Positions 36,986 to 52,000 of a DNA stretch of 64,000 nucleotides are shown piece after piece (the first letter of the stretch is position 1; each line of letters opens with the position of its first letter). The translations under genes and the position numbers were made by a program. This DNA is from Ailurus styani (lineage: Eukaryota; Chordata; Mammalia; Carnivora; Ailuridae): positions 581,408-645,407 of the forward strand of contig LNAC01000744.1 of assembly GCA_002007465.1 (NCBI GenBank), read 5' to 3'. The notes beneath the pieces are model-generated. The model did not search any database and was not told the DNA's origin. It saw nothing but the letters and a program-made list of their open reading frames with translations.

Positions 36986-37744
36986 TAAATTGCTACTGAT
37001 GAAATGTTTCAAAACACAAAAGGGTACAAGAAAAACCAACATTTTAGTTTCTACCACCTGGATTTAACAAAGGTTAACATTTTGTCATATTTGACTTTAG
37101 TTCTTTTATTATTTTAAGACATAGAACCTTCTGGTGGCCTATCTCATCAATGTTGGGATGGGTTGGGGGTTGGGTGAGTGATCTGAAGATACTGAAACAC
37201 AAGAGTGGGATAACCTGGGCTTTCTATGCACATTTTCCCTTGGCATGGAATGAATTACTGGTCATTGGACCCTAAACATCCAGCAGTCTAGTCAGTGAGA
37301 AAATCCCTGGATGTGCCTTTTGCCTCTCCTGCTCTCTGAAAAATTAAACACCTTGCAGTGGTGTCCTTAAAGACATTATGCCCCTTTTCATTAAAGTACA
37401 AGAGAATTTGGTTTTTCCCATTAAAATGTCATTGGAATACCATGAATGTTTTGATTGTACTGATGTGAAGAAAAGAACAAGAACAGAGTTTGGTGTTTTC
37501 AGTGACTGCTGTAATTGTTAACAGGAACACCATCCCCCTTCTCTTCCACTCAACCCAGCTCATCAGGATGCAAATGTTTGACAGTAGCATTGTCATGAGG
37601 ATAACCTTGAGTCTAGTGTAGTATATATTACAAGAGTCATTTGCAAATTTCTGTTCTTTAGTCAGTATTAGCAAGAGTGATGATGAAGATTTTTTTATGG
37701 CTTTCCTCCAGTCATGAAGCCATGGTTGAGGCTAGTTCTCTTTA

Positions 37745-37955
37745 CTGAGTGCTTGCTAGTGCCAGGCGTACTTGTCAGCCCTTTATGTATGTTACATGTT
37801 TCTTCCTTGTCATAACCCATGAGGTGGCTATTGTTATGATCTCCATCTAAACGTGAGTAAACAGGCCTGGGGAGGTTCAGTAGGTTGCCAAGGGTCACGC
37901 TGTGAATGATTCAGATCTTGTTTTGATTGGTTCCAAAGCCAAGTTCTTAACCAGT
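37745..37955 (+). mobile_element. MIR element
   Basis: gagtgcttgctagtgccagg, ccatgaggtggctattgtta, gttgccaagggtcacgct, ccaaagccaagttctta, in MIR order. Confidence 0.83.
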
Positions 37956-38061
37956 CACTAAAAAGGGCCACTTGCTCTTGTTATTTGGGTTACTAGAACT
38001 GTAAAGTAGGAGTTAAGGTCCTGGGAATATTTGGCTGAGTGCTTCCCAAACCTATCGAAAT

Positions 38062-38225
38062 TAACCTCCTCTGTAGTCTGAGGTAGGTGAGGCAGGGGTC
38101 CTGCTCCCATTTCACAGATGAGAACTCTCAGGAGCCAGACAAGCAGTGTACTTGCTCCAGGCTACATAGCTGATGTTGGGCTGGAAATTGAACAAGGGTC
38201 TTTTGAAACACACTCCAGTTTTTTA
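38062..38225 (+). mobile_element. MIR element
   Basis: ctcccatttcacagatgag, ttgctccaggctacatagct and gggctggaaattgaac follow the MIR core. Confidence 0.75.
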
Positions 38226-38388
38226 CCCTGTGCTTGAGCTTGATATCTGACCACCTTAGTTGACCGTCAGCCCAGCACTTAGGTTGACTCTGTTTCCCCA
38301 TCTTTTAAGTGGGAGTAGTATAACCTGTCTCTCACTTCTTAAACATTATAGCAGATTAGCCAGCACTGCGTGTTTTAAAATTTCTTGG

Positions 38389-38581
38389 AGGGGCAGCTGG
38401 GTGGCTCAGCCAGTTGAGCATCTCAACTCCTGATTTTGGCTTAAGTTGTGATATGAGGGTCATGAGACTGAGCCCCACATAGGGCTCTGCACTCACGGGA
38501 GAGTCTGTTGGAGATTCTTTCTCTCCCTCTCCCTCTGTCCCTCCTTCACTCTAAGATAAATAAATAAATCCTTAAAAAAGT
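38389..38581 (+). mobile_element. SINEC, older subfamily
   Basis: Forward SINE with older head GCCAGTTGAGCATCTCAACT. A second SINEC sits in its right target repeat, and AAAATTTCTTGGAG reappears only after that second copy (38788 on). Confidence 0.92.
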
Positions 38582-38591
38582 AAAAATTATT

Positions 38592-38787
38592 GGGGCACCT
38601 GTGTGGCTCAGTGGGTTAAAGCCTCTGCCTTCGGCTCAGATCATGATCTCAGGGTCCTGGGATGGAGCCCTGCATCGGGCTCTCTGCTCAGTGGGGAGCC
38701 TGCTTCCTCCTCTCTCTCTGCCTGCCTCTCTGCCTACTTGTGATCTCTCTCTCTCTGTCAAATAAATAAATAAAATCTTTAAAAAAA
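38592..38787 (+). mobile_element. SINEC, mustelid-type, inserted at the tail of an older SINEC
   Basis: Forward SINE in tandem with the preceding copy. Its target repeat AAAAATTATTGG / AAAAATTCTTGG overlaps the older copy's own target repeat, giving the order of insertion. Confidence 0.93.
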
Positions 38788-39007
38788 TAAAAATTCTTGG
38801 AGATACACACCATTTAAATATATATTTCGTCATTTTGGTGCTTTATGATATGAAATAATACTCATTTATTGAAGATTTACTTACCTATAAATCCTTATTT
38901 TTGATACTCTGGTAAAAGTATTTGGTAACTGAAATGGAAGTTGAAGTTAATGAGATATTTTTTTTCCCTGCACATACTGAGTCAGTGTTTTTCTAGAGTC
39001 ATCATAG

Positions 39008-41982
<2,975 letters not shown>

Positions 41983-42284
41983 TAGCTCCCAAGAGCATGG
42001 ACAGGAGTGGAAGGCATTGCTCACTCGCTGACCGGTCTGCTGTCCTCTTCCTGCATTCATTCACTTGTGGACGTGGCAGCTGCTAATCGCTAATCACATG
42101 TTCTTTTTAGAGCACAGTTTTCTTTGTGATTCCATCATACTTAATAGAAACTTTGGAAAACAGGAAGGGTACAAAAGAGAAAATTATAAGGACATGAGAT
42201 TTTGTCACCCAGAGGTCACCCCTGTTAGCATTTTGGTACCTTTCCTCCTGTTCTTTTCTGTGTTCATGATGCTAAGTACAGCTA

Positions 42285-42562
42285 GTCATTTGTGAGTGCT
42301 TGCAGTGTGCCAGGCCTGGTGCTGAGGCATGTGTGTGAATTATCTCATTTAATGTTAATTCAACATTTAGTAATGTTAATTCAATGTAGTATTAATTCAA
42401 CAATGGTAAGGTAGGTACCATTTACTTTATCCTCATTTTCCAGGTGAGCATTCCCAGGGACGGAGAGGTTAACTAACTTGCCCAGAGTTACACGGCTGAA
42501 AAGCAGCACGGTTGGGATTTGAACTGGGTCAGTTTGTTTCCAAAGCCCATGCTCTTAACTTC
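42285..42562 (+). mobile_element. MIR element with internal insertion
   Basis: tgcttgcagtgtgccaggcc, tatcctcattttccagg, aacttgcccagagttacacg, gggatttgaactgggtc. A short local repeat of 'aatgttaattcaa' enlarges the middle. Confidence 0.85.
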
Positions 42563-42600
42563 CATACATGCCAGCATATATTTTTCTGGTGTATATATAG

Positions 42601-42650
<50 letters not shown>

Positions 42651-42770
42651 ACACGAAATTTATAAGTACACATATATGTATATACATATATACACACATT
42701 TTTATATGTATATATTCATATGCATGAAATGTATAAACATATATGTATGTATATACACACACATGTATGT
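42601..42770. repeat. CA microsatellite and alternating TA/CA tract
   Basis: About 21 CA units at 42603-42645, then alternating purine-pyrimidine sequence (tatgtatatacatatatac), the kind of run that can form Z-DNA. Confidence 0.9.
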
Positions 42771-42859
42771 ATGTACCTTTTTTTGTAGCTACATATTTTT
42801 TACATGTTGCTTTTGGGGCATGCTGAATACAATACTTAAAATCTTATTTTCCCTGCTTA

Positions 42860-43061
42860 NGTGGGTTAAAGCCTCTGCTTTCGGCTCAGGTCATGATCTC
42901 AGGGTCCTGGGATCGAGGCCCGCATCGGGCTCTCTGCTCGGCAGGGAGCCTGCTTCCTCCTCTCTCTCTGCCTGCCTCTCTGCCTCCTTGTGATCTCTCT
43001 CCCACTGTGAAATAAATAAATCTTTAAAAAATAAAAAAATAAAAAATAAAAAATAAAAAAT
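42860..43061 (+). mobile_element. SINEC, mustelid-type, head replaced by N
   Basis: Forward SINE starting abruptly at GTGGGTTAAAGCC after a single N. The first about 19 bases of the head are absent. The flanking AAAATCTTATTTTCCCTGCTTA (22 bp) occurs on both sides (42838-42859 and 43062-43083). Confidence 0.92.
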
Positions 43062-43924
43062 AAAATCTTATTTTCCCTGCTTAATATCAGGTACTTTTTA
43101 TCTGTCATTAACAGTTGTTCACAAATACATGGTCTTTGAGTGGATGAATAACCTGATATTTGAATGAACCCTAATTTATTTGCCTCTTACTAATAAGTCA
43201 CACATTTAGGTTATATCTGTTAGGATGTTTTTGGAGGTTTTTTTGCTAAATATATAACAAGGAGCATCTTGTACATAAATATTAAATTGTATCTCTGATG
43301 ATTTGTTTAAGATGGATTCCCAGCAATGATATTAATGAGTCGAAGACTAGAAAACTTTCTTGGTAAAGGTTTTAGATATATACTGTTTTCCAGAGTGTTT
43401 GTGGCTTTCCCCCCAGAGGTGTATGAGAGTTCCTTTCTCATTGCTCTTCTGCTGGCAAAATCAGACACTACTGAAGCAATGTTAAAAACATTTCGTTTTC
43501 TTTTAACAGTGAGAAAAGAAACCTTGTGGTGGGTAAATAGCACCGTACTGGGTTTGTTGTTGCAGAGAATAATTTTCTTTCAACATTCTTTCAAACAGCT
43601 GTCATTTCTTTTTCATATTTATATTTTTGTTTCCCACAAAAATAATTCTTCCAAAATTTACTTATAAATGTAACACAGATACAGCATTTGGAAGATGGCC
43701 AAATGACTCTAAAAGTTCTACTGAAATAATGAAGTAGTGACAGAGAAAGACCAAGACATTTTGAAAAAGATGAAGGATGAGGAGACACTTGGCCTAGCAG
43801 AAATCTAAAGATATTTTGAGCTATAGTAGTTAAAACATTTTAGTTTCATTTTTTGGCAATCAATGTAAATAATATATTGCATGAGAATAGGTAGCCTTCC
43901 AATCGGTATGGGGTGCATATGTGT

Positions 43925-44095
43925 GCATATGAGACTCCTATATATTTGTTTATATATATATAATATAATAATATTAATTATATAAATATATAACATATTA
44001 ATGTATATTATATTATATAAAATATAAAAATATAAAATATATAAAAATATATATGTTTATATACATATAAACTTCATATATATATATGAAACTCC
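43925..44095. repeat. AT-rich low-complexity tract
   Basis: About 170 bp of almost pure A/T, with near-palindromic gtttatatacatataaac at about 44056-44073. It could form hairpins and is prone to slippage. Confidence 0.88.
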
Positions 44096-46601
44096 TAACT
44101 ATACGTGTGTTAAGCACGTGATAAAGAAACCAACACATACTAATGGGAAATGATGCACTACCCAGTGGAGTCAAAAGACTAATCATTTGGTCTCAAAGTT
44201 GGTTCCGCCAGAGTTTCCTTCCCAATAGCTGGTACTTCTGCAAGCACATAGCTGTATTCTGCAAAACGAGCGATTCAGGGTCTTGGGGACTAAAGGAGCT
44301 CCACCCTTTCTCAGACTTTACATGGGTGAGAAGCCCAGTCAGTGCCTCATGGGCCACTTTTCATCAGCAGAAATGGCCCTGCAGGATGAACAGAATATCA
44401 GTTACGGTGCTCGGTAAGGATGCTCATGAGACCCCCAGAAAGCTGTTGGTAGATGCAACAGGATCATGGCCACTGAAATGTTCCACAGTGGTAAGGAGTG
44501 TGCAGCAACTCACCTGTGATGCGCTACCCCTGAGTTGGACAGTGCAGAGTGTCAGGCCCGTACCCGGCTCTCATTGGCCGTGAACACACAAGAAAGACTG
44601 GCATGCCAGGGGCCTCAGCAGCCTGGATTCCCTTTCTGGATGCTAGACCGTCGGAAGGAGGGCTGCTACAGCAAGCCTTGAATCCTAAGGTGCGGGCTTC
44701 TGATGGACCAAATTATATAAGCGCCTCTCAGTTTTAGTAAAGGGCCACGAGAAGGGTGGGTTGGACAGTTACGAGTAGTTTACAGTGCTTACTGCTATAG
44801 AATTTCATATCCTATTTAAGCACTTGAGTCTCCAAGAAAAATAGTCATTTACCCTTAAGTCAGGGCCCCTTTTCAGAAAACACAAAGTTCCCTGTGAAAT
44901 AAGGACACTTTACAGATGTTTAGCGTTGGAACATTTAACTGGGAGTGCAGCAGGTGTCTGTATATTGGAATATATTCAACAGAACTTACCTGAAGAAGCT
45001 TCCATGAAAGTTCCCAAGACAAAATTAGAACAGTTACCAGGGAGCCTTCAAGAACGAATTTGAGGAACATGACCTAGGGAGAAAGAAACAGCAGACCACG
45101 GAGAAGCAACTTCCACCTGTGTTTGGAATGAGACATAACAAGATCCGTATCTTCAAAATGGGACTCAACAAAATGGGACTAAAATTCCCAGTGAATTATC
45201 TCGTGTCCACCTTAGCTGCTCTTGTGTCCACAAGCTCTGGTCAGTTGAGGGAAGGAATTTATTTTCAGTGATGGGATGGGCTGCAGTGAAACGGCCCCCT
45301 CATCTGTATTTTATGTATGTCATTACTTCTGGTCTGGACTGAGCACACTATTCTGACCACAGTGAATCTAAAGAATTGGATTTTTATTTCACTAGGCTGC
45401 TATTATACAACATTAGTGTGTTTTGGTTTTAATGCATATCAGTTTATTCACTTGAAAATAAGTGGGTTTGAAATATTTCTCATACACATTTGTTTTCTTT
45501 TGAGTTTCCTGGAAGGAAGCTTTGGTTAGTGCAATTAATTTAAGAATGAACAGTTACAAGGTTTATTCTCCTGAACAGCATACTCACAGATGGTGATTAG
45601 GGGGTTTCACCTCACTTAAACTTCAGATTACTTAAAGGGGGAAGAAAAGCCCACACCTTTGAGTAGATACTATCATTTCCTTATCTTCATGGTTTAACAG
45701 TGCCAGCCAAGTTAAGTTGCTTGTTTAGTAGCTGCCAATTGTGGTCACATTGAAAGGATCTCAGCCAGACAGACTGGAGAGCCCCCTCCACTTGTGTGTT
45801 CTCTGAGCCTGAGAAATGATTCCTTCCTCCAGAATGTTTGTTTCCTCTTTCAGTTCCTCTTGGGCCCCTGGCTCCTTCGCTCCTCTCCCTGAAACAAATG
45901 AATTTCTTCTTTTTCTTTCTATTCCTTCTAGCTAATTATTCCACCTTGCTCTTTCTGATCATCTCCAGATTCTTGAAAGAACAGTTCATGCCTGTGGCCT
46001 CTCTGCCTTTGCTGTCTCTCTGAATTTGGAACTCTGACCTTGATTCTAACAAGACACCTCTCTTACCTTTGTAGAGTGGGTACACCCAGAAATCTCTGCA
46101 GCCAGAAATTCTGTTCCTCTTGGGAATTTCTGAGGCATTTTTTTTTTCCTACTCACTTCCCTACTCAACACAGAGTCTTAAAGAATTGGATTTTTGTTTT
46201 GGGTATATGCTTTTTTCTCTCTGTCAGTAAGCTCTTTGATGTCTTACGTCATTGAACCCATCCTACCTTCCGTTGACATGCATGGACTTACTGAATGAAG
46301 CGGTGAATAAGTACTGCTGTTTCCATAATGAGTCCTGAGTATGAAGCAGCGTGGTAACATTGTTAGCGTTCCAACTCATCCAGATGAAGTTCTCCTAAGG
46401 AGCAGCCTCAAAATTTTGAAGTGCTCTGAATTGCCCAAGTGTGCTTCTGTATTCACATGGCAACTTGAAACCTTCCGAAGCCAAATAAAAGTAAATTTTA
46501 GCTTATTCATTTCTTTAGTCCTACTTTATTAGTAGGGGAAAAACATGAATTTATTAAAATATTTTTATTTTTATATCTTATTTTTTACAAAAAGATTTTT
46601 A

Positions 46602-46805
46602 AGGGGCTCCTGGGTGGCTCAGTGGGTTAAGTGTCTGCCTTCCGCTCAGGTCTTGATCTCCCCCTGGTTGTGAGATCCAGCCCTGCGTCAGGCTCCCTGA
46701 TCAGCGGGATGTCTGCTTCTCCCTCTCCCTTTGCCCCTCCCCTTGCTTGTGTTCTCTCTCTCTCTCTCTCTCAAATAAATAAATAAGTAAATAAAAATCT
46801 TTAAA
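46602..46805 (+). mobile_element. SINEC
   Basis: Forward SINE with a CT run before the AATAAATAAATAAG tail. Target repeat AAAAAGATTTTTA(A)GGG on both sides. Confidence 0.93.
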
Positions 46806-47687
46806 AAAAAGATTTTTAGGGAACTTGATATTTTTAAATGAAATTTTTCTTTGTGTTTGAGAATTGCCATTAGAAAAATGTTGGGAAAAAATTTTAAGTT
46901 GAATATACACAATAGCATAATTGTACTTACTGTTGCTCAAAGTTTTTTTTTTCTCATCCCTCTCTCCTCCCTCCTTCTGAAAAAAGCTTTATACTTTAGC
47001 TCTGTGTCTGTGACAATATTATGTGTCAGACTGTCTGACCTGCCTTTGAAATGTGATATAATTGCTTGCTGACGAATCCGTACAGTTGGCCTCATACTTC
47101 CAGATTCCGGAGACTGACTGCAAACCTTCTCTTAACAAATATGCTTGATAATGAATTCACATTTTCTTTAGAAAATCCAGTCCCCTCATGTTTTGATGAT
47201 AAACTCTGAGGCTTAAAGATAAGATAGTGAGTTGGAAGGGGCTGGTGGAGAGGACAGAAGTGCTTAGTGGCTCTCAGTGCTAAAAGACACTGTAGCCACA
47301 TACCTTAGCTCTGATGACAAGACTTATACTGGGTCTAATATATGATGCTTCTATAATGCTCTCGAGGGTTGAAAGATCCTCTACCCCCTCCCCCATCAGA
47401 TACAGATTCAACTTATGGTCATGATTAGTCTATTAGGAATAGTTTTGTTTGCTCTCCTACCATGTAATACAAACTCTCCTTAGGTTTCTAAACTCAGCTT
47501 GAGAACCAAAAGCCATAAAATGTCTCTTTCTTGGTTTTTACTTTGGCCAAATTGCATTTTGACTGTCAGGATGAAAATTAATATTCCTGCTTAGAAGTTA
47601 TAGCTCTTTTAGTACATTTCTGCAGCAAAGATCTTTTCTAAACAAGGTGAGTAGTTTGACAGCATTTTCCTTTTTTTTAATTTTTAG

Positions 47688-47972
<285 letters not shown>

Positions 47973-49749
47973 TAAAGCATTGTGCAGAAATGTCTATGAG
48001 CATTGTATATGCTGCTGGATCACGATAGTGATAATTATTTGAGGGAATCTGTCTATAACTTTAGAAGTTATACTGTCTCATAAATTTGATTGGAGTGAGA
48101 TATCTAATAACTGTAAAATTCATTAATGCTTTTAGTAATAACCGGTGAGATCTGCTGGATGATATTTATCATGCAGCTAAGTTCCTGAGTTTTGATTGGC
48201 TGAAATTTTGATTCAGGGGCATCATTTAGTGAAAATGAGAAAGGGTATTTTCTGGAGAATGTTGAGTCGGGAAGTTGAGTCATTTAGTGATTATTTCCCG
48301 ATTATTTTCTGCAGTATGTCATTTCAATGCATCATATGCCTTGGGAATTAAGACAATCATGTTAATCTAAGTTTTACTTACTCTGGTATAGGAAAAATGT
48401 TGAATACAACTAGTATTCTACTCTGCCCCTAAAACCAAGCTCTGCCAGCAGAATATACAAAAATTGAGACACTACATGGGCATATAGGTGGGAAGTACTT
48501 CCTTTAAAAAGAACGTGTCTGAATATTTTTTTGTTGGGTGAACAGCTTGAGGGGAAAGAACCATTTAAAAATCCTATCTCTAACAAACTAGACATTCATA
48601 AGTCAGACCCAAGGATATATATTTATACCCAAACTAGCTAGACTGGGAACTTAATAGGCTCAATTTTAATCTTTAACCTTTGGAAAAGGCAAAGAGAGTC
48701 ATGATAAAGAAAATTAATTCTTCAGTCTCTCTTTAGTGGAGGGTTAAGCAGCTTGAGTAATTGAAGACATTGTCAGACTCTGTGCCTCAGGCCATTTTTC
48801 AGAATATGAGGATAAATTTGTTTGATATGCTTGATTTTTCTTCACAGAATAACACGTGGGGTGCTCATGAATAATCTGGAGACATAAACCTGCTTTCTTG
48901 GGTGCAGATGAAAAAGCTGAGTTCTTCAGAAACTGTCATTCCCCCCTCACTTCCCTTGTACTTTCTGGCAGGGCTGGTAGAAGTAGCGGTCAGAGACAAC
49001 TCTTATCTCCAAAATGAGAATAAGGTCGTGAAGTTCTCGGTAGGTTTGTGGTTGGGAGACGCCATTCTCTACTGGCAAGATGTGACTTGGCATTTGCTGT
49101 CAGAACCGGAAATAGAATTTTCTTTTCCCCCCATCACATAAAAGCATCTGCATGTTTGGAAGGGGGTGCACAAGGCTTCAGAATTCTGGCAAGTTGTGAA
49201 TGTATCTATCTGACCATCTGTTGTCGAGCTGAGTGCTTATTAGCTTTCTGTCTTAGAACTGCTTATGTTTCTTCTAAGGATTTACAGAAAAATTCACATT
49301 TTTCTTCTTTTCCCCAGTCCCAGGCTCTATCTTAGATGTTGTCCTTGCTTTATAAATTGTTCTCATTTTAGATTTCTCTGTGTCACACTGGCCTCGTTTG
49401 CTTCCTGACTTGACTGGGATGAAATTCAACTGTTTGGAGAACTAAATCCCAACTTCCTAGAAAACTCAGACTCCATCATTCACATCTTTACAGCTACCTT
49501 CATTTCCAGTGCCGCTGGCATCTCCCATCCACGGGACGGGGCCAGCATCCCCGCTGGGCCCCCTTTTCCCTCTCTCTGCATTATGTAGCCATGAGGACCT
49601 CTGCAGAGAACAAGTCTAGCGTGGCCACTCCTCTGTTTAAAACCCTTCCTTCAGTGGCTTCTTGGTGCCTAAAGAAGAAAGTACAGACTCTTGAACACAA
49701 CTTCTGAAGGCGAACATAGTGTAATCCTTGCTGATCTCTTTCTAGCCAT

Positions 49750-49896
49750 ATCTTTCACTTCTTTAAACATTGAATTATAAAATTTAACAAAAATTCAGAA
49801 AAGTACAGAAAGTAGTATAATANATCTTTCACTTCTTTAAACATTGAATTATAAAATTTAACAAAAATTCAGAAAAGTACAGAAAATAGTATGATA
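49750..49896. other. Probable false tandem duplication around single N at 49823
   Basis: 49750-49822 and 49824-49896 match at an offset of 74, with two mismatches near the right end (agaaagtagtata / agaaaatagtatg). The duplicated text is old LINE-like. Confidence 0.85.
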
Positions 49897-49953
49897 CCTA
49901 CCATTTAGATTTCACATATAATAACAGTTTACTGTATTTACTGTATTTCTCTT

Positions 49954-50149
49954 TTTTTTTTAAAGATTTTATTTATTTGACACAGAGAGAGAGATCAGAT
50001 CACAAGTAGGCAGAGAGGCAGGCAGAGAGAGAGGAGGAAGCAGGCTCCCCGCTGAGCAGAGAGCCCCATGCGGGCCTCGATCCCAGGACCCTGAGATCAT
50101 GACCTGAGCCAAAGGCAGAGGCTTTAACCCACTGAGCCACCCAGGCGCC
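49954..50149 (-). mobile_element. SINEC, mustelid-type
   Basis: Reverse SINE with target repeat CTGTATTTCTCTT at 49941-49953 and 50150-50162. Confidence 0.95.
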
Positions 50150-51449
50150 CTGTATTTCTCTTAACCAGAGAAAAAGAATAGAAACTATTCTCCACAAGTT
50201 CACACAGGGTATTGTTAATATTTTTAATTTAAGCTGTTCTAGTCAATGGATAGTGCTATCTCACTGTGGTTTTTAGTCATTGTATGTTAAAGTCTGCATC
50301 TGATTACGCTGGTATCTGGCTACCCCATTGACCTGCTTCTGTTGTCATTCTTGGTTTTGGGTCACGTCTTGTTTCCTCACATGCCTGGCTAGGTTTGAAT
50401 GAGTACCACACAGTGTATGTGGAAGTCTGTAGATGTTATTGGGGGTCTGGATAGTGTGATCTTTCTCTAGAGAGGATCCACCTTTGCCTCTGGAAGCTTC
50501 TATTTCAGATGAGCTTACTCCAGTCAGGAATTGAGATGTTTTGAACTGAGCTTCAGTCCCTGTGAAGGCTAGGTGTATAGTTCTGGGTATATAGTTCTTC
50601 AGGATGCTAAAAGTCAGGGGTTTTACTATGGCTCTTCTTCCTTGAAGGGCCCTGAAATCCCGTTTTTTGTTTCCTTAAGCCATGAGTCTATTGAAAGTTC
50701 TGCTCAGCTTCTGAGCCTTAGAGGTGCAGCCATTGTCAATCAATAGACCCGTAGGTGAAACTAAGTTAGGGTGGGAAAGGCTCACCTCTGGGCTTCCCTT
50801 TGCTCTGGAATTTGAGCCCTGCACTTCCTCACAGCTATAGGAGTCCTCATCTGTTTTGATTAAAACTCCTGTTTCTCACTGAGGTCTTAACTTACTTGCC
50901 CTCTTTCCCTAATGGCCTGGGTATCTCCAGTGCCGGACAAAGAATGTGGTGCATAATAGTTGGTCCTATGACAAAGCCAGTTCCAGATTCCTGGAATTGA
51001 GGGAGTTTGACCACTATTCGTATTTCAGGCGTTTCAAAAGCAAATGCTAGTTGGAAACAAGAGACCTTCAGGGAGAGTTTTGAACCAAAATATCCATGTG
51101 ATTATTAAACATTTTGACTCAGGAACTAACCTCTTCAGTCTCATGCATGTATGTTAGCTCCAAGACTAACTCATAATGGCAAATCATTATAAAGCTTCTT
51201 TGGGGAGATTAAGAGAAGTCAGGGCTCTGTATGCAAAGGCTAGTCAGGAAATATCTTTTTCTTATTCACTGACTTCCAGGGAGCAAAAGTTAATCACTAG
51301 TGCTTATTTTATTGGGCAGTCATTTATGGCAAAAGCAGGTAGTAGAAACATCTTGTGTGCTTTGTACAGTCCCGAGAGAGGCTGAGGTATTTGACCATAT
51401 GAAGTGCGGGTTGGTTTAGTCTTAGCTGGTAGGAGGTTATGGGGAGGAT

Positions 51450-51505
51450 ACATGCGTGTGTGTGTGTTTGTGTGTGGGTATACGTGCGTGCGTGTGTGTG
51501 TGTCT
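51450..51505. repeat. Imperfect TG microsatellite
   Basis: Interrupted TG runs with CGTG units (gtgcgtgcgtgtgtgtgtg). Confidence 0.85.
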
Positions 51506-51879
51506 CCCGCAGCTGCTTAAGATGGCAACACCCTTTTCCACACAGACACAATCCAGAGTGTGACTATTGTTGCTACCATTTCTTTTAACCAAATTAAAAA
51601 AAAAGTCATTATTTCCTCTTTAGTTCCATTAGTTCCTCTTCAGTTACCTCACCCCAAATTCCCTATCAATCTGTGGCAGTCTCTAGTGCTTGCGGTAAAA
51701 GAATGTGTAGAGCTTCTGTAGCACCCTAACTTCCAACTCCTGCATACTTACTCTCACTACCCACGTACCATGCCGACTTGCTTACTCATAATGGGAAAGG
51801 GTGGTGTGATCTTTCCCACTCTAACTCTGAAGTATATGGTTTCGTTTGGGCAGCTTTTTTTCTGAGGGAAAGAATTCCG

Positions 51880-52000
51880 GTCTTGGAATTAGTTAAAGTA
51901 ACTTGGATTATAGCTCTGCCACTTAATATTGAAAGAATCTCTTTAAACCTAGAATACCTTAACTTCCCTAGTCTACAAACTGGTAATAATTTAATTTGTG
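51880..52000 (-). mobile_element. Possible MIR fragment
   Basis: ttatagctctgccacttaata and ctttaaacctagaataccttaact fit the complement of MIR. Strongly diverged. Confidence 0.5.

Noticed and set aside
42488..42762. Cys-Val and His-Thr repeat 'proteins'
   Set aside because: Direct translations of the CA/TG microsatellite.
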